DNA from: Akanthomyces muscarius
Taxonomy: Eukaryota > Ascomycota > Sordariomycetes > Hypocreales > Cordycipitaceae
NCBI RefSeq assembly: GCF_028009165.1
Contig: NC_079241.1
Span: 2,914,001-2,978,000 of the forward strand
Length of the DNA stretch: 64,000 bases
Direction of reading: 5' to 3'
A model generated the notes under the pieces. That model was not told the DNA's origin and did no database searches. It was given only the letters and a program-made list of their open reading frames with translations. Made by a program: the position numbers and the translations under genes. This document shows positions 13,402 to 23,823 of this stretch, piece by piece. Within the stretch, counting starts at the first letter, position 1, and each line of letters opens with the position of its first letter.

Positions 13402-14656
13402 TTACAGCCGTTTGCCGGGCACAAAGATGAACAGGACGCACAGGGCGGCGGTAGCGAGAGCCGTCACGACGAGGACAATGAATGCTCGCTTGACCAGCAG
13501 AGTGCGGACGTAGGGCTCGCGGATGCGAGAAAAGTTGAATGGCGTGTATTCGCTGAAGCCGAGCAGCGCCATGATGGGGTCGAGAGAGTACTGATACGAG
13601 GCGAGAAAGTAGATGCCAACTGTGAATGGTAGGATAAGCTAGATAAGAAGTTAGCATTGCTGGCTATATAAATCCTGCGATGACGTCTTTGGCAACGTAC
13701 CCAGCATCTTGTGGCCCTGCTCTTGTTGAGAAAGATGAGCACAAAGGCGGTCCAAAAAGCACCAAACATGGCCAGCAGACCAAGTATCAACCGCATCACT
13801 AGCGTGGGCGGAATCAGGTTTCCTAGGGCTTTCATGCGCAGAAAGCCAGGAAAGGCGTCGCGCTCCATGGCCTGGAAGACATAGTCCTTGGCTGTGTCAA
13901 ACACCTCGGGGTCGTCGCGGCCGTGCTCCTCGATGGCGCTGATGACGTCCTGTGTGATGGACCCCGGCAGGATGATTTCGCGCTCGGCACCCGGCAGCAG
14001 GAACGTGTACAGGATCTTCTCCGCCGACGCCCGGATGTCCTGGCGCGAGACGGTGTGTGCGGGCGAATTGGAGTCGGTCAAGTCGCGGCCGGGGCTGGCG
14101 GTCATCGGGCTCGGCCGGGAGCCCGTGTGCGGCGACTCGCGCTCCGACTGTTCCTCGCGCAGAAACGCCGACATTTGCGCGTCCTGATTCTTTTCCTTTT
14201 CGGTCGCGTACATGGACGGGCCCGCCGGCCGCGGCTCCAGGTCGCCCATGTTGTCGAGGATCGTCGAGGAACGCTTCGAGGCGGTAGCGCCGCCGGCGCG
14301 CTCCATGTCGGGCGTGGCGACGAGCACGGATCGGCGAAGCTCGCGAACGTAGTGGCGGCATAGCGACATGTGCTGCGCGACGTCGAGCCTAGATGACGGC
14401 GTGTTAATTGGTGTTCTGCGGGTCAAGATAGTCCTGCTACCGGGGAGCGAATTTTTGGAGTCGCAAGTTGCCAGAGAGCTTACCAGAAATCCAAGTAATC
14501 GACAGACCGTTGCTGGTCTCGCATGTAGATATAAAATGAAAACAAGTCCACCGGCGGCAGAGTCCTTCTGCTCAGGACCTCAAAGAGCGTCGGCAGTCGG
14601 TTGCGGGAGAGGTCTGGCTCCGCCATTGGCGCGCCGACACTCGTCCGGGCCACCAT
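13402..14656 (-). CDS. rax1: RGS-domain membrane protein, Rax1-like
   Basis: In yeast, Rax1 is a membrane landmark for bipolar bud-site choice; filamentous relatives affect polarity, stress tolerance and G-protein signalling (family knowledge). Three exons, 14656-14484, 14388-13701 and 13638-13402, give 365 residues. The first junction splits the Trp codon of YLDFWLDVAQH, a typical RGS-fold stretch, which fixes the splice. The RGS-like domain is interrupted: residues about 20-80 carry its first helices, a serine/proline-rich insert follows (about 85-155), and the remaining helices come at about 160-235 (DVISAIEEHG, then AKDYVFQAMERDAFPGFLRMKAL). Three hydrophobic segments follow: about 248-272 (RLILGLLAMFGAFWTAFVLIF), 288-300 (LILPFTVGIYFLAS) and the C-terminal one (RAFIVLVVTALATAALCVLFIF). 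The order RGS, then three membrane spans, is that of Rax1. It is divergent from the eL31 gene. Confidence 0.8.
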
Positions 14657-15499
14657 GATGGCTGCGGGAGATTTCGAACAAGGCGTTTGCGGAGAACAGG
14701 AGCCGCAAGACGATTGATGAAACTCGAGATTAAAGGGATAGTAGATGGTCGGATTCTTGGGTGCTTTATTGCTGCTGCGGTGTGAGGCTGGCCGAGAAGA
14801 GAACGGCGAGCAAACGCGGGCGAGGGAAGCGTTTCACAAAAGCTCGTAGCACGTCCCCTTGATCTGCAGATTGGGCGTGCTGCGTTTCGACCGTGTGGTT
14901 GGTGAAGAAGCGCAAGAAGACCAGAAAAAAAGTTTGCTGCGAAACAAATTGAGAACAAATACGAGGCGGCACTGTTATGCACAGCGTCCCTCATGCGGTG
15001 CTCTGAAATTGGGCAGTGACCAAGGCTTTTTTGGAATGCACGGGGGTTGGACCGCAGCAAATAACAAGGGCGATTGGCATCGAGCCACAGAACGGGGCAG
15101 CACTGTGCCTGTCTGGTCCGGACCCATCTGACGATAGCTGGGTCTCAGAAAAGAACCACTAAAAAAGGTACGTACCTGTACACGTGACCTGCTCCTGCTT
15201 CGCACAGCTGGCCCAGCCCTGATTGGCTCGCTACCTCTCCACCCACCAGTTTTCCCACAGCCTGCCCTACGCACAAAGATTTTGCGGAATTTGCGAACCC
15301 GACCAACCCTCGACAATCCTTCAACCGACCAGACCTTGCAGAGACGAGATATAGGTACGAACCGCCAAACAACCTATCCCCCAAAATCACAGACGAACGC
15401 ACATTGCCAATTCCCCTTTTATCGAATTCAACAACCGCCAGCCGTCGAAACTTTTTGTCCTGCCCGCGTTCAGGTACACTGACACTCGAATCTACAGAA
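14657..15499. other. Divergent promoter region, Rax1-like / eL31
   Basis: It is 0.84 kb long and drives genes on both sides. The right part (about 15230-15499) is pyrimidine- and CA-rich, as is usual before ribosomal protein genes. A CCAAT box on the minus strand (ATTGG) lies near 15220. No coding signal. Confidence 0.5.
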
Positions 15500-16140
15500 A
15501 TGTCGTCCAAGAAGCCCACCGGAAAGGCCCAGCGCTCCGCCATTGCGGACGTTGTTGCCCGCGAGTACACCATCCACATGCACAAGAGAGTACGTCGTCT
15601 ACGAATGCGCAGTATCTTCCCGGCCACCGTCGCTGCGACAAGCGAGGAATGATGCGGCTCCCGCGGGGGTCATGCGTATATATGGAAAAGAGCAAAGAGG
15701 CTAACGGTATGATGTAGCTACATGGTGTCACCTTCAAGAAGCGCGCTCCCCGTGCTATCAAGGAGATCAAGGACTTTGCCGTCAAGGCCATGGTACGAAA
15801 CAAATCCTCCCACACCAGAACCGCCCGACCAAGTTGCGAAACTATTTGACACGGAACGACACGCGGCATCAAATCAATCGCAACTTGGATCACGGAAGGA
15901 TATTACGGGAGCGAAAGTGCTGACATGTAACAATAGGGTACCACCGATGTCCGCGTGGACCCCGCCCTGAACAAGAAGGTCTGGGAGAACGGTGTCAAGG
16001 GTGTCGCCTACAGACTGCGCATCCGCATTTCCCGACGACGTAACGACGAGGAGGGTGCCAAGGAGAAGCTGTACAGCTACGTCCAGGCTGTCAACGTCAA
16101 GAACCCCAAGGGTCTCCACACTGTCGTTGTTGAGGAGTAA
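15500..16140 (+). CDS. rpl31: 60S ribosomal protein eL31
   Basis: This is a structural protein of the large cytosolic ribosomal subunit, near the peptide exit tunnel. Three exons, 15500-15589, 15718-15792 and 15937-16140, all joined in phase 0, give 122 residues, the normal length. The product starts MSSKKPTGKAQR and continues with REYTIHMHKR, then LHGVTFKKRAPRAIKEIKDF and the conserved core DPALNKKVWENGVKGVAYR. It ends NPKGLHTVVVEE. The introns (128 and 144 nt) are longer than those in most genes of this window, which is common in fungal ribosomal protein genes. No break or missing residue is seen. Confidence 0.98.
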
Positions 16141-16200
16141 ATCTGGAGTTGTCGATCTTGGGAAAAACAAAATTTAAACGCTTCTTGAAAGGGAAAGAGG

Positions 16201-16218
16201 AATAAAAAAAAGAATAAA
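16201..16218 (+). terminator. Probable polyadenylation signals of the eL31 gene
   Basis: Two AATAAA hexamers (16201-16206 and 16213-16218) lie 60-80 bases after the eL31 stop codon inside an A-rich stretch. Fungal 3' processing signals are loose, so this is a reasonable but not certain call. Confidence 0.5.
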
Positions 16219-16901
16219 ACTCATTTTTTTCGACATTCGGAAAATGGATTCTTTTTTTTCGGTTGGGCATGGCATTCTGGAGTTGCAACCGGCTTTTGTA
16301 GCTTTTCACGCTGATTTAACAAAAAATAACAGATGAATTGTGAAATACCAAATATCGAATGAGCCGCACGGTTCTTTCTCCTTTGTATGGTGTTTTGGGC
16401 CTGACGCTGGGAGTTGATACGAATGAAGAGACCGTTTTTTATGAACAAAACTTGTTGATTGTACAACCAGCCGCGCAGCGCCAGTGAATAGCAGCCAGCT
16501 TCTACTCCTGCCCTTCACTTTGGTAGACGATGACGGCAAAGCTACCACACACATTGGACGACTCTAAGGCTGCCACGCAAGTAATCCACATGTACACAAG
16601 ACATACGTCTGAAATCGTCATATTGTCTTGCTGGCAAGCTAGGTTACCTTGCATCTAAAGCTGAAAAAAGCATGAATGGGGGTGTATGCTCTGCCGTGCC
16701 GCGAGAACCGAAGGGTATATCAAGCCCATCGTGTGTATGTGTGTAGGCGCTTCCAGCTCCCGCAGACGGCAGAAATGCTAATGCAATCCAATAACCACGG
16801 CGCGTAATTCCAAGCAACAAAGGACCCAAAGACTCCCAAATTTCTCCATATAAACAAATGCGGCCGTCGTGATACAACAAAAATACACCCAGCAACCCCG
16901 T
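16219..16901. other. Convergent 3' intergenic region
   Basis: Spacer between the converging eL31 and UBE2C genes. No coding or RNA gene signal was recognised. Confidence 0.5.
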
Positions 16902-17591
16902 CTACTCGTCTTCGACGTCACGATGTCTGGCCAGAACCTTGCGCTTAAACTCTTCAGCGTCGCTGTCCCAGAGCTCGGCCGCCTCGCCGTTCAGCGGGGA
17001 GGAGCTAGGATCAAACATGTTAGTCCAAATGGGCTATGAAAATGAACAATGCCAATCTGGCAGGAGGTATACATACTTGTTCGGCTCGCCCAAGAGACTT
17101 TGCAGGCTGAGAAGGACAGTCTGGATGTTGTATGCGGCCGTCCACTTGTCCTTGAGAATGTCGAGGCAGATGCGGCCAGAAAAGTCGACGTTGGGGTGGT
17201 AGATGGGCGTCTTGAAGAGCACCGTGGGAGGGGCGTAGGGGTAGTTGGAGGGAAAGGCAAAGCTGAGCTTCATGGTGAGGTCGGCGTATGGTGTAGCGTC
17301 GGGGCCCTCGATGGTGGCCGTCCACGAGAGCAGGTTGCCGTCGGCCGAGGGGAAGGCGGACACGCCAGGCGCTGGCGAAGTCATGAGCTGCATCAGCTCA
17401 GTCTGCAAGCTACATAGTGATCCTGATTAGCTAGCTGTGTAGATTGCGCCCTGGTTGGGCCTTGCCCGGGGGGCTTCTACTTACCGCTTGGTGACGCTCT
17501 GTGAGTCGGGGCCCTTGCGCGAGGCATTGAGCTTAGCAGCCTGGACGCTGCCGGGAGCAGAGTTTTGGTTGTCCTCCATTGCGAAATCCAT
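16902..17591 (-). CDS. ubc11: Ubiquitin-conjugating enzyme E2 of the UBE2C/Ubc11 type (APC/C-dedicated E2)
   Basis: E2 enzyme that, in the UBE2C family, starts ubiquitin chains on mitotic cyclins and securin for the anaphase-promoting complex. Exons 17591-17485, 17409-17077 and 17004-16902 (both introns in phase 2) give 180 residues. The UBC fold begins at TKRLQTELMQLM. Family marks are the ISAFP-like VSAFPSADGNLLSW, YPYAPPTV, the HPN triad YHPNVDFSGRICLD with catalytic Cys117, then DKWTAAYNIQTVLLSLQSLLGEPN followed by SSPLN, the UBE2C signature (LLGEPN-x-xSPLN). The second splice lies inside that signature and is fixed by it. An in-frame ATG at 17579 would shorten the N-terminus by four residues. 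Its partner Apc11 is encoded at 33.5-33.9 kb, and it shares a promoter region with Chk1. Confidence 0.93.
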
Positions 17592-18471
17592 AATATCAAG
17601 AGGGGTGATTGGGCGTGGTTTTGGCGAAGAGCAGTCGATTGCCAGCGACGGGTGAGGAGGACGAGGCGGTGTCTGTGGTTGGTTTATACGGCGGAGGGCG
17701 GACGTTACAGCGTTCTGCGGAACTGTAACAGAAAAGAAGGAAAGCAGGAGAATGGGGCAATCGGAAGTGAAGAAGGCAAGCTTCTTTTGAGCTGGAGAAA
17801 AGAGCAAAAGAGAAACTCCGGAAGACGAGCAAGAAGAAGCAAATGCGTGGCAAGATTGAAGATTGATAGGTAGGGAAGAGAGTGCTGGAAACGGAAGCAG
17901 AAGCATGCCAGTTGGGAAAGGCGAAGCGGTGGAGCCACAGCGGCCGGCCGGTGGCAGAGGCGCGCGCAATGGCTGCTGTACCAGTGTGTGTGTTCTGGTG
18001 GATGCGTTTCTGTTTGCCCAGCAACGGTGGGTTGGAGGGGTGAGCACGCCACGCATGCAGGGATACGGGCCTGGTTACAGAGGTCTACGCGCTGCAACCC
18101 CAGGCATCTCCGGCGCTGTAACCACCAACCACAGCCACTGCAGGTGGGGTCTTTACAGGCTTCGGACGCCGACAGCCAGCCGTTCTTCACCCCTCCGCCG
18201 TTCTTGTTTTGTTTCCAGTGGCCGCCCTTCTGAAAACAGCTTTACGCGGTCGGACGCGACACGACGCGACCGCTCGCGGACAGGCGCAGGCAGCACAGCA
18301 GTTGGACCACACCGCAGCACGCAACAGGAACACCGCACAACGGCCTTCTGCGCGCACAACCTGAGATCGCCCCTCGTCATACATTTTTGCTTCTCTGGAA
18401 TTCCATCCCTTGAGGCGCCGCCAAACGAGTTAGCTAGCCTTGGTCTCTCTGCGGGATCCTCTGTCGCCGCC
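17592..18471. other. Divergent promoter region, UBE2C / Chk1
   Basis: 0.88 kb between two cell-cycle genes transcribed away from each other. It holds the phased WCGCG array listed separately. The left 300 bases are purine-rich on the plus strand, that is, pyrimidine-rich in the direction of UBE2C transcription. Confidence 0.6.
18244..18279. promoter_or_regulatory. Four WCGCG boxes spaced exactly 10 bp (MBF/APSES-like sites)
   Basis: ACGCG occurs at 18244, 18254 and 18264 and TCGCG at 18274, all on the same strand and one helical turn apart, about 200-230 bp before the Chk1 start codon and 650-690 bp before the UBE2C start. ACGCG is the core of the MBF box, and WCGCG is the core bound by APSES proteins such as StuA. 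A further ACGCG lies at 18087. Binding is inferred from the sequence only. Confidence 0.5.
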
Positions 18472-20315
18472 ATGGTACGTGCACTCTGCTTTTCATTCAC
18501 TCCTTGGTTTGCACAGAGCATATAGATCATATCTTTTTAAAGAAAAAAAAAACATCACTTCTATTCCGCAATGTAGCAAAGCTAACAGTCCTTTTACCAG
18601 TCACAACTAGACCCCCTGCCCAGCGACCTACCGTTTCGCATCGTCTCCAAGACGGTAGGCCGCGGTGCCTATGCCTCGTACGCTCGCTCTCCCCAATCAG
18701 CCAACACACACATACACGCATACCCTCCACTAACCACCACACACACTTCGTAACCAACTAACCACCATTCCCCCAAACCAGCATAAAAAAAGCCGTCCCC
18801 CTCGACGCCCCGACGCCCGTCTTCGCCGTCAAGCTCATTCATAAGGGCTACGCCGTCAAGCATGGCCGCATCTCGGCCAAGCAGCTCGCCATGGAGGTGT
18901 CGCTGCACTCGCACATCGGCCAGCACCCCAACGTCATCGAGTGGTTCGCGTCCGGCGAGGACCCGACCTGGCGCTGGATCGCCATGGAGTATGCCGAGGG
19001 CGGCGACCTCTTTGACAAGATCGAGGCCGACGTCGGCGTCCGCCAGGACATTGCCCAGGTCTACTTCCTCCAGCTCGTCGGCGGCGTCAGCTTCATGCAC
19101 TCCAAGGGCGTCGCCCACCGCGACCTCAAGCCCGAGAACGTGCTGCTCTCGCAGGACGGTAACCTCAAGCTCGCCGACTTTGGCATGGCCACCATGTTCG
19201 AGTACAAGGGCCAGCGCAAGCTCAGCGCGACGCTCTGCGGCAGCCCGCCGTACATTGCGCCCGAGATCCTCGCCTGCGGGAGGACGGACAAGAAGTCGCC
19301 CAGCACTGCGGCGGGCAAGTACTCGCCGGACCTGGTCGATGTCTGGTCCTGCGGCGTGGTGCTCTTTGTGCTGCTCGTCGGCAACACGCCCTGGGACGAG
19401 CCGTCGTCCAACAGCTGGGAGTTTACGGAATACGTCAAGTCGGGCGGACACAGCACGGATGCGTTGTGGGAGCGCGTGCCTCCGGAAGCCTTGTCGTTAC
19501 TACGGGGTATGATGTGTGTAGATACAGAGAAGCGCTTCAGCTTCGCCCAGGTCCGCCAGCATCCCTGGTACACGCGGCACAACCCGCTGCTCACGACCGA
19601 CGGCCGCGTGGCCGACCCCATCAACCTCGCGACGCAGATGCTCGAGAACCTGCGCATCGACTTTACAAAGCAGCCGCACCCTTCCCAAGGCCAGTCGTCC
19701 ATGTCGGACGACATGGACATTGACTCGGGCATGAACGCGGGCCGCTTCGCCGCCACGCAGCCCGACGTGCCCATTGCCGACACCGACTGGGACTTTGAGC
19801 GTCCCGCCCTCCGATCCATGGCCGCGCCGTCCGCCTCGCTGCCGCCGCGCGTTGCCGACGACGGCCGCCGCATGATGCTCGAGACGCTGGTCGACGAGCC
19901 GTCCATGTCGCAATTCTCCCAGGCGCCCGGCCCCTCCATGACGCTGACGCAGCAGGCGCGGCAGTTCCGCGACATCTGCCCGGCCGAGTCGCTGACGCGC
20001 TTCTTCTCCCACGTGCCGCCGGCGCACCTCGTCCAGATGCTCAGCGACGCGCTGCACCAGCTCAACGTGCCGCTGGCGCCCGTGACGCCCAACCTCTACG
20101 CGTACGCGGTGGCGACCATCAAGGTCCGCGCCGTCGACGGCCGCAACCAGAGCCTGCACGGCGAGATTCAGGTCCACAGGCAGGCGCTGCCGGACGGGAG
20201 CGAGGTGCTCGACGTGCGCTTCACCAAGGTCAAGGGCGACCCGCTCGAGTGGCGCCGCTTCTTCAAGAAGATTGTCGTGCTCTGCAAGGACGGCGTATAT
20301 GTGCCGGATGCTTAG
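18472..20315 (+). CDS. chk1: DNA-damage checkpoint serine/threonine kinase Chk1
   Basis: Chk1 is activated by the ATR-type kinase upon DNA damage or stalled replication and blocks mitotic entry. The first coding exon is only the ATG (18472-18474); a 126-nt intron leads to exon 18601-18677, and a second intron (18678-18781) to the long exon 18782-20315, giving 537 residues. The kinase domain spans about 14-290: glycine loop GRGAYAS (21-27), VAIK-type Lys44 in FAVKLIHK, HRDLKPEN with catalytic Asp141, DFG Asp159, and the activation segment ending CGSPPYIAPE, the Chk1-type form. A serine/proline linker with possible phosphorylation sites follows. The C-terminal KA1-like regulatory domain includes TRFFSHVPP and ends with DPLEWRRFFKKIVV and LCKDGVYVP, as in Chk1. 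All catalytic residues are intact. Confidence 0.96.
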
Positions 20316-20608
20316 ACGGCGGTCCGGCGATCCATGGCTGGCATCGCGATGGAGACGAGGGTAGTAGGCGAGGACGGAGACGGGACGACCGTTGGATTAG
20401 ACAAAATAACATCAACATGCTGGTTGGACCAAGAAATTGTAGCATAGCGAAGAAAAGCAAGCATCCTTGGATTAATGAAGATAGGAAATGTTTTATGCAT
20501 CGACACGACAGCATATGATATCCAAAATTAAATCATTGTCGCTTTTTGTGCCGTCATGGCTGGATATCAAGTTTTCTCCTCATTTGTTTTTCGTTTCTTT
20601 ATTATTTT
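20316..20608. other. Convergent 3' spacer
   Basis: AT-rich spacer of about 0.29 kb between Chk1 and the Zn2Cys6 gene; only 3' ends are expected here. Confidence 0.55.
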
Positions 20609-23158
20609 TCACTCATGCAGCGCAGAAAGCAGAGGGTTGTTGAGCTCCAGCTGCGCCGCCAGATCGAGCATCTCGCCCGGCGAAATGCCAATCATGGTAT
20701 CCGTCTGGAACAAGTCCCATCCCGGTTCGTCCGCCACAACGCTCGGCGTCAGCGGCGTGCTGAGGTTGTCGTCGTGGGCCTGGCCCTGCTCCGACATGTT
20801 GTGGTCCTCGCCGTGGTGGCCGCCGGTGTTGCTGCCCGCCGGCGCCGGGGGCGTAAAGGCGTTCATGAAGCGCTCGAGCTGGGCGAGCTCCATCTTGCGT
20901 ATGGGGGCGACGATGCTGCCCTTGGAGATCATCTTGTCGAGGACGCTCTGCATGTTCTCCTCCCAGTTGTCGTCGGGGACGAGAAAGGGGCAGATGGTGC
21001 GCACGAGGTACAGCACAAACGCAGACGAGTAGGCGTCCTCCAGCTGGAAGGGGAGGAAGGCCTCGAGCAGGTCCTCGTCGCCGATGACGCGCAGGATGCG
21101 CAGCACCGTCTGGGCCGAGTTGACGCACGACTGCAGCAGCGAGGCGACGGGGGTGGAGAGCATGACGGGCCCCGCGACGACCGAGTTGGTGCGCTTGATG
21201 TGCATGTGCAGCGCGCACATGACGACGGGGCGTGTCGTGAGGACGACGCAGTGGTGGTACGAGAGCAGCAGGCGGACGGCCATGCGCGAGGCCTTGCTGA
21301 TGGAGCCCTGAAAGTGCGACTCGAGCAGGGCGTGGACGTCGCGCGAGATCTGGGCCAGGTCTCGCAGCACCGACTGGGTGTTGGTGACGAGGGAGCCGTC
21401 GAAGCGCTGGCCGACCCCGTAAATAGCGTTGAGGATCTGCGAGACGAGGCGGGCGAGGCGGACGTGCAGCGCCATGTTGCGGGCGTCGAAGCAGTCGTTG
21501 AGATCCGACGGCGCGCGGGCGGTGATGTCCTCGTCGCGGATCGACGAGGGCGCGCCCATGAGCGAGCCAAACTCGCGCTCCAGCTTGTAGACGACCCAGA
21601 AGATGAGGTTGCAGCGCTGCGAGTGCTGCGCGCCGACGACCTCGACGGGCATGTGGCGGTGCCAGCCCTCGATGATGCAGATGCGCATGGCGTGGCAGAC
21701 GTGCTGCAGCGCGCCGACGCGCATGTCGATGGACTGCAGGTACACGGCGCCGAGGACGAGCGCCTGCACGGCGGTGATGGAGTCGGGCGCGAGGCCGGAC
21801 AGGTCGGGCATGAGGGCCATGGCGCGGGCGGCGTACTGGTGGCCGGTGGGGCCCTCGGCGCTGCTCTGGTTGGTGATGAAGACCTTTCCGTAGGCGAGGA
21901 TGAGGAGGTACTGCGCGTACCAGTGCCGCGACGACGCCGCCTTGGCCGACTGATCCTCGTAGAGCTCGTACAGGTTCTTGAGCCAGTCCTGCTCGTCGAT
22001 GAGGTAGAATATGGACCCGAGGTAGAACTTGGCCACGTTGAAGAGGAGCAGCGCGTAGTCGAGCGGCGGCAGGTTGGACACGTCGGGCGTCTCGTCCCAG
22101 CTGACGGCGTTCCAGCTGAGCTTGTGGCCGCCGTCAAAGTGGCCCGGGTCGGCGACGTAGCCCTGGTCGGGGCGGTGCTGGCCGAGCAGCGTCAGGACTC
22201 GACGGCAAAAGGACCACGACGAAGAGGGCCCCATGTACCCTGGTCGGCGGAAACAAGGTCAGCCTTGTGTAACAGTAGTGACGCGGGGGAAGCGCGGGGA
22301 AGTGCTTACAGAATCTGCCCTTCATCTTGGTGAATGTGTAGTCGTTGTCTGCGAGAGGATTCTGCATAAACGAGGGCTCGATACTATGGTTATCGTCTAT
22401 ACTGCTGCCATGGCTGCTGTGATATGATAGACGTCCAGTATCAGGGGCCAGAGACGGTGTTGGGCCTGGCGTTGCATTGTGTTGTTAGAAGACGTTGCCA
22501 AACCATGTTGAAAATGGGACTTGAGCACCCACCATTGCTGTCTTGACCGTGATTGTGGTTGTCATTGTGCTGGGCTACATCGCGCGGATGCAAGCCAAAC
22601 GCCGCCCGAGACGACGGAGTGCTCGGACTTGGCTGCGTCAGGAGGGCATCGACATCCAGCCGACGCGGCGCGGCGACGGGATCCAGGCTGCGCTCTTCCT
22701 GCGCCTTGCGGCCTTCCAGCTCGCGGAGATATCTTGGCAACACCTTTGTCAGTAACCGGGGGTCCAGCATTTCCAGGGTATGCCCGGCGGCGGCGGCGGC
22801 AGCAGCGTCAGTAGTGAGGCTGTCCATCTCCGCCGTGTGCATGCCTCTTGGTGTTGGCAGTGGCTGCTTCTCACCTCTCGGAGACTGATATCCGTTTGGA
22901 CTCGGCCACAAAGTAGCAACTCTCATTTTGTCTCGCGCAGCGGGAGCAGGGTTGTTCCCCGCTGCACTTTACTTTCATAGCCCTGCATCGTTCACATCTA
23001 ATGAAAAAAAAACATAGTCAGCTGAGCTCGAGCTTCGGAGCGCCGCGAGGGCGGGGAAGGCGGCGAAAAATTGCCGTCGGAATCGTCACGTACGCTTTCG
23101 AGACCTTGGGCACTACTGTCCTCTTGGTCACCCTGGAGGGGGACGGCCGGCCGTCCAT
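20609..23158 (-). CDS. Zn2Cys6 fungal transcription factor with Put3-like layout
   Basis: DNA-binding regulator. Five exons, 23158-23094, 22997-22875, 22732-22533, 22465-22310 and 22239-20609, give 724 residues; every junction keeps the frame. The binuclear zinc cluster CERCRAMKVKC...CSRCARQNESC spans Cys23, 26, 33, 39, 42 and 49 (spacing 2-6-5-2-6) and is created by the first splice. It is followed by ESKRISVSERYLRELE, a linker and short coiled coil like that of Put3 and its relatives, then an Asn/His/Gln-rich segment. The fungal_trans middle homology region covers roughly residues 180-560 (WYMGPSSSWSFCRRVL at its start; QSIDMRVGALQHVCHAMRIC; FWVVYKLEREFGSLMGAPSSI). An in-frame ATG further upstream (23233) would add 25 residues. 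The target is unknown; its neighbours are a flavin-reductase-like gene and, 2.2 kb away, proline dehydrogenase. Confidence 0.85.
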
Positions 23159-23823
23159 GTTGTCCGGCGTGTTCTGATCCAGATGCCTGGGAAAGTCGAT
23201 ACTTTCGGACAGCGTCTTCCGGGGGAATCCCACACCATTTGCAGGGAAAAACAGATTGTTGTCACGTAGCGGCAGTCAAGGTTTCGGGGGCCGAAATCCC
23301 CACTTGGCCTGTTCCCAGACAAGCTTTTGGTTAGTTGACTAAGATCTGGGCCGGGCTTGCTTCCATGCAGCAAATAAAAGGACGATCGTTGTTCCATCAA
23401 AGACGGGGAGCCATGTCGCAGAATCGTCTTGGAGTTGCTGGCGTAGGATCTCGCGTACGGGCAGAGTGGTAGTCATGAACTGAGACGGCCGTTGCAACGA
23501 TGGATAAGCACAGACTCGGCTATTGGACGGGCATTCCGCATTTCCTACCCGTAGTTAGTTGCCTGCCGAACCAGCTCTTCGCACCACCAAAATTCCAGAA
23601 GGCGTCCGCATCAATATTTTTTGTGGAGACGCGCCGGCGTCGGAACTGTCTCGGCTGGCCTGTCCGACGCTCTGGAATCGAGCACGAAAACATGACACTC
23701 TTATGAGTAATGTGATCGGCTACAAAAGGGACGCCTGGTGCGCGATCACGATCACCCGGAGGGATTGAAAATTGAAAAATTCCTTTTTTTTTTGGAGCAA
23801 AGAGAGGGGTCGCGATAGAAACA
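23159..23823. other. Divergent promoter region, Zn2Cys6 gene / flavin-reductase-like gene
   Basis: It is 0.67 kb long. No coding evidence beyond possible 5' leader on either side; open frames on both strands around 23500-23950 have no recognisable domain. No clustered regulatory motif was noticed. Confidence 0.45.

Noticed and set aside
20546..22333. 595-codon plus-strand frame opposite the Zn2Cys6 gene
   Set aside because: The minus strand carries the fungal_trans domain with normal codon use; the plus-strand translation is compositionally biased with no domain.
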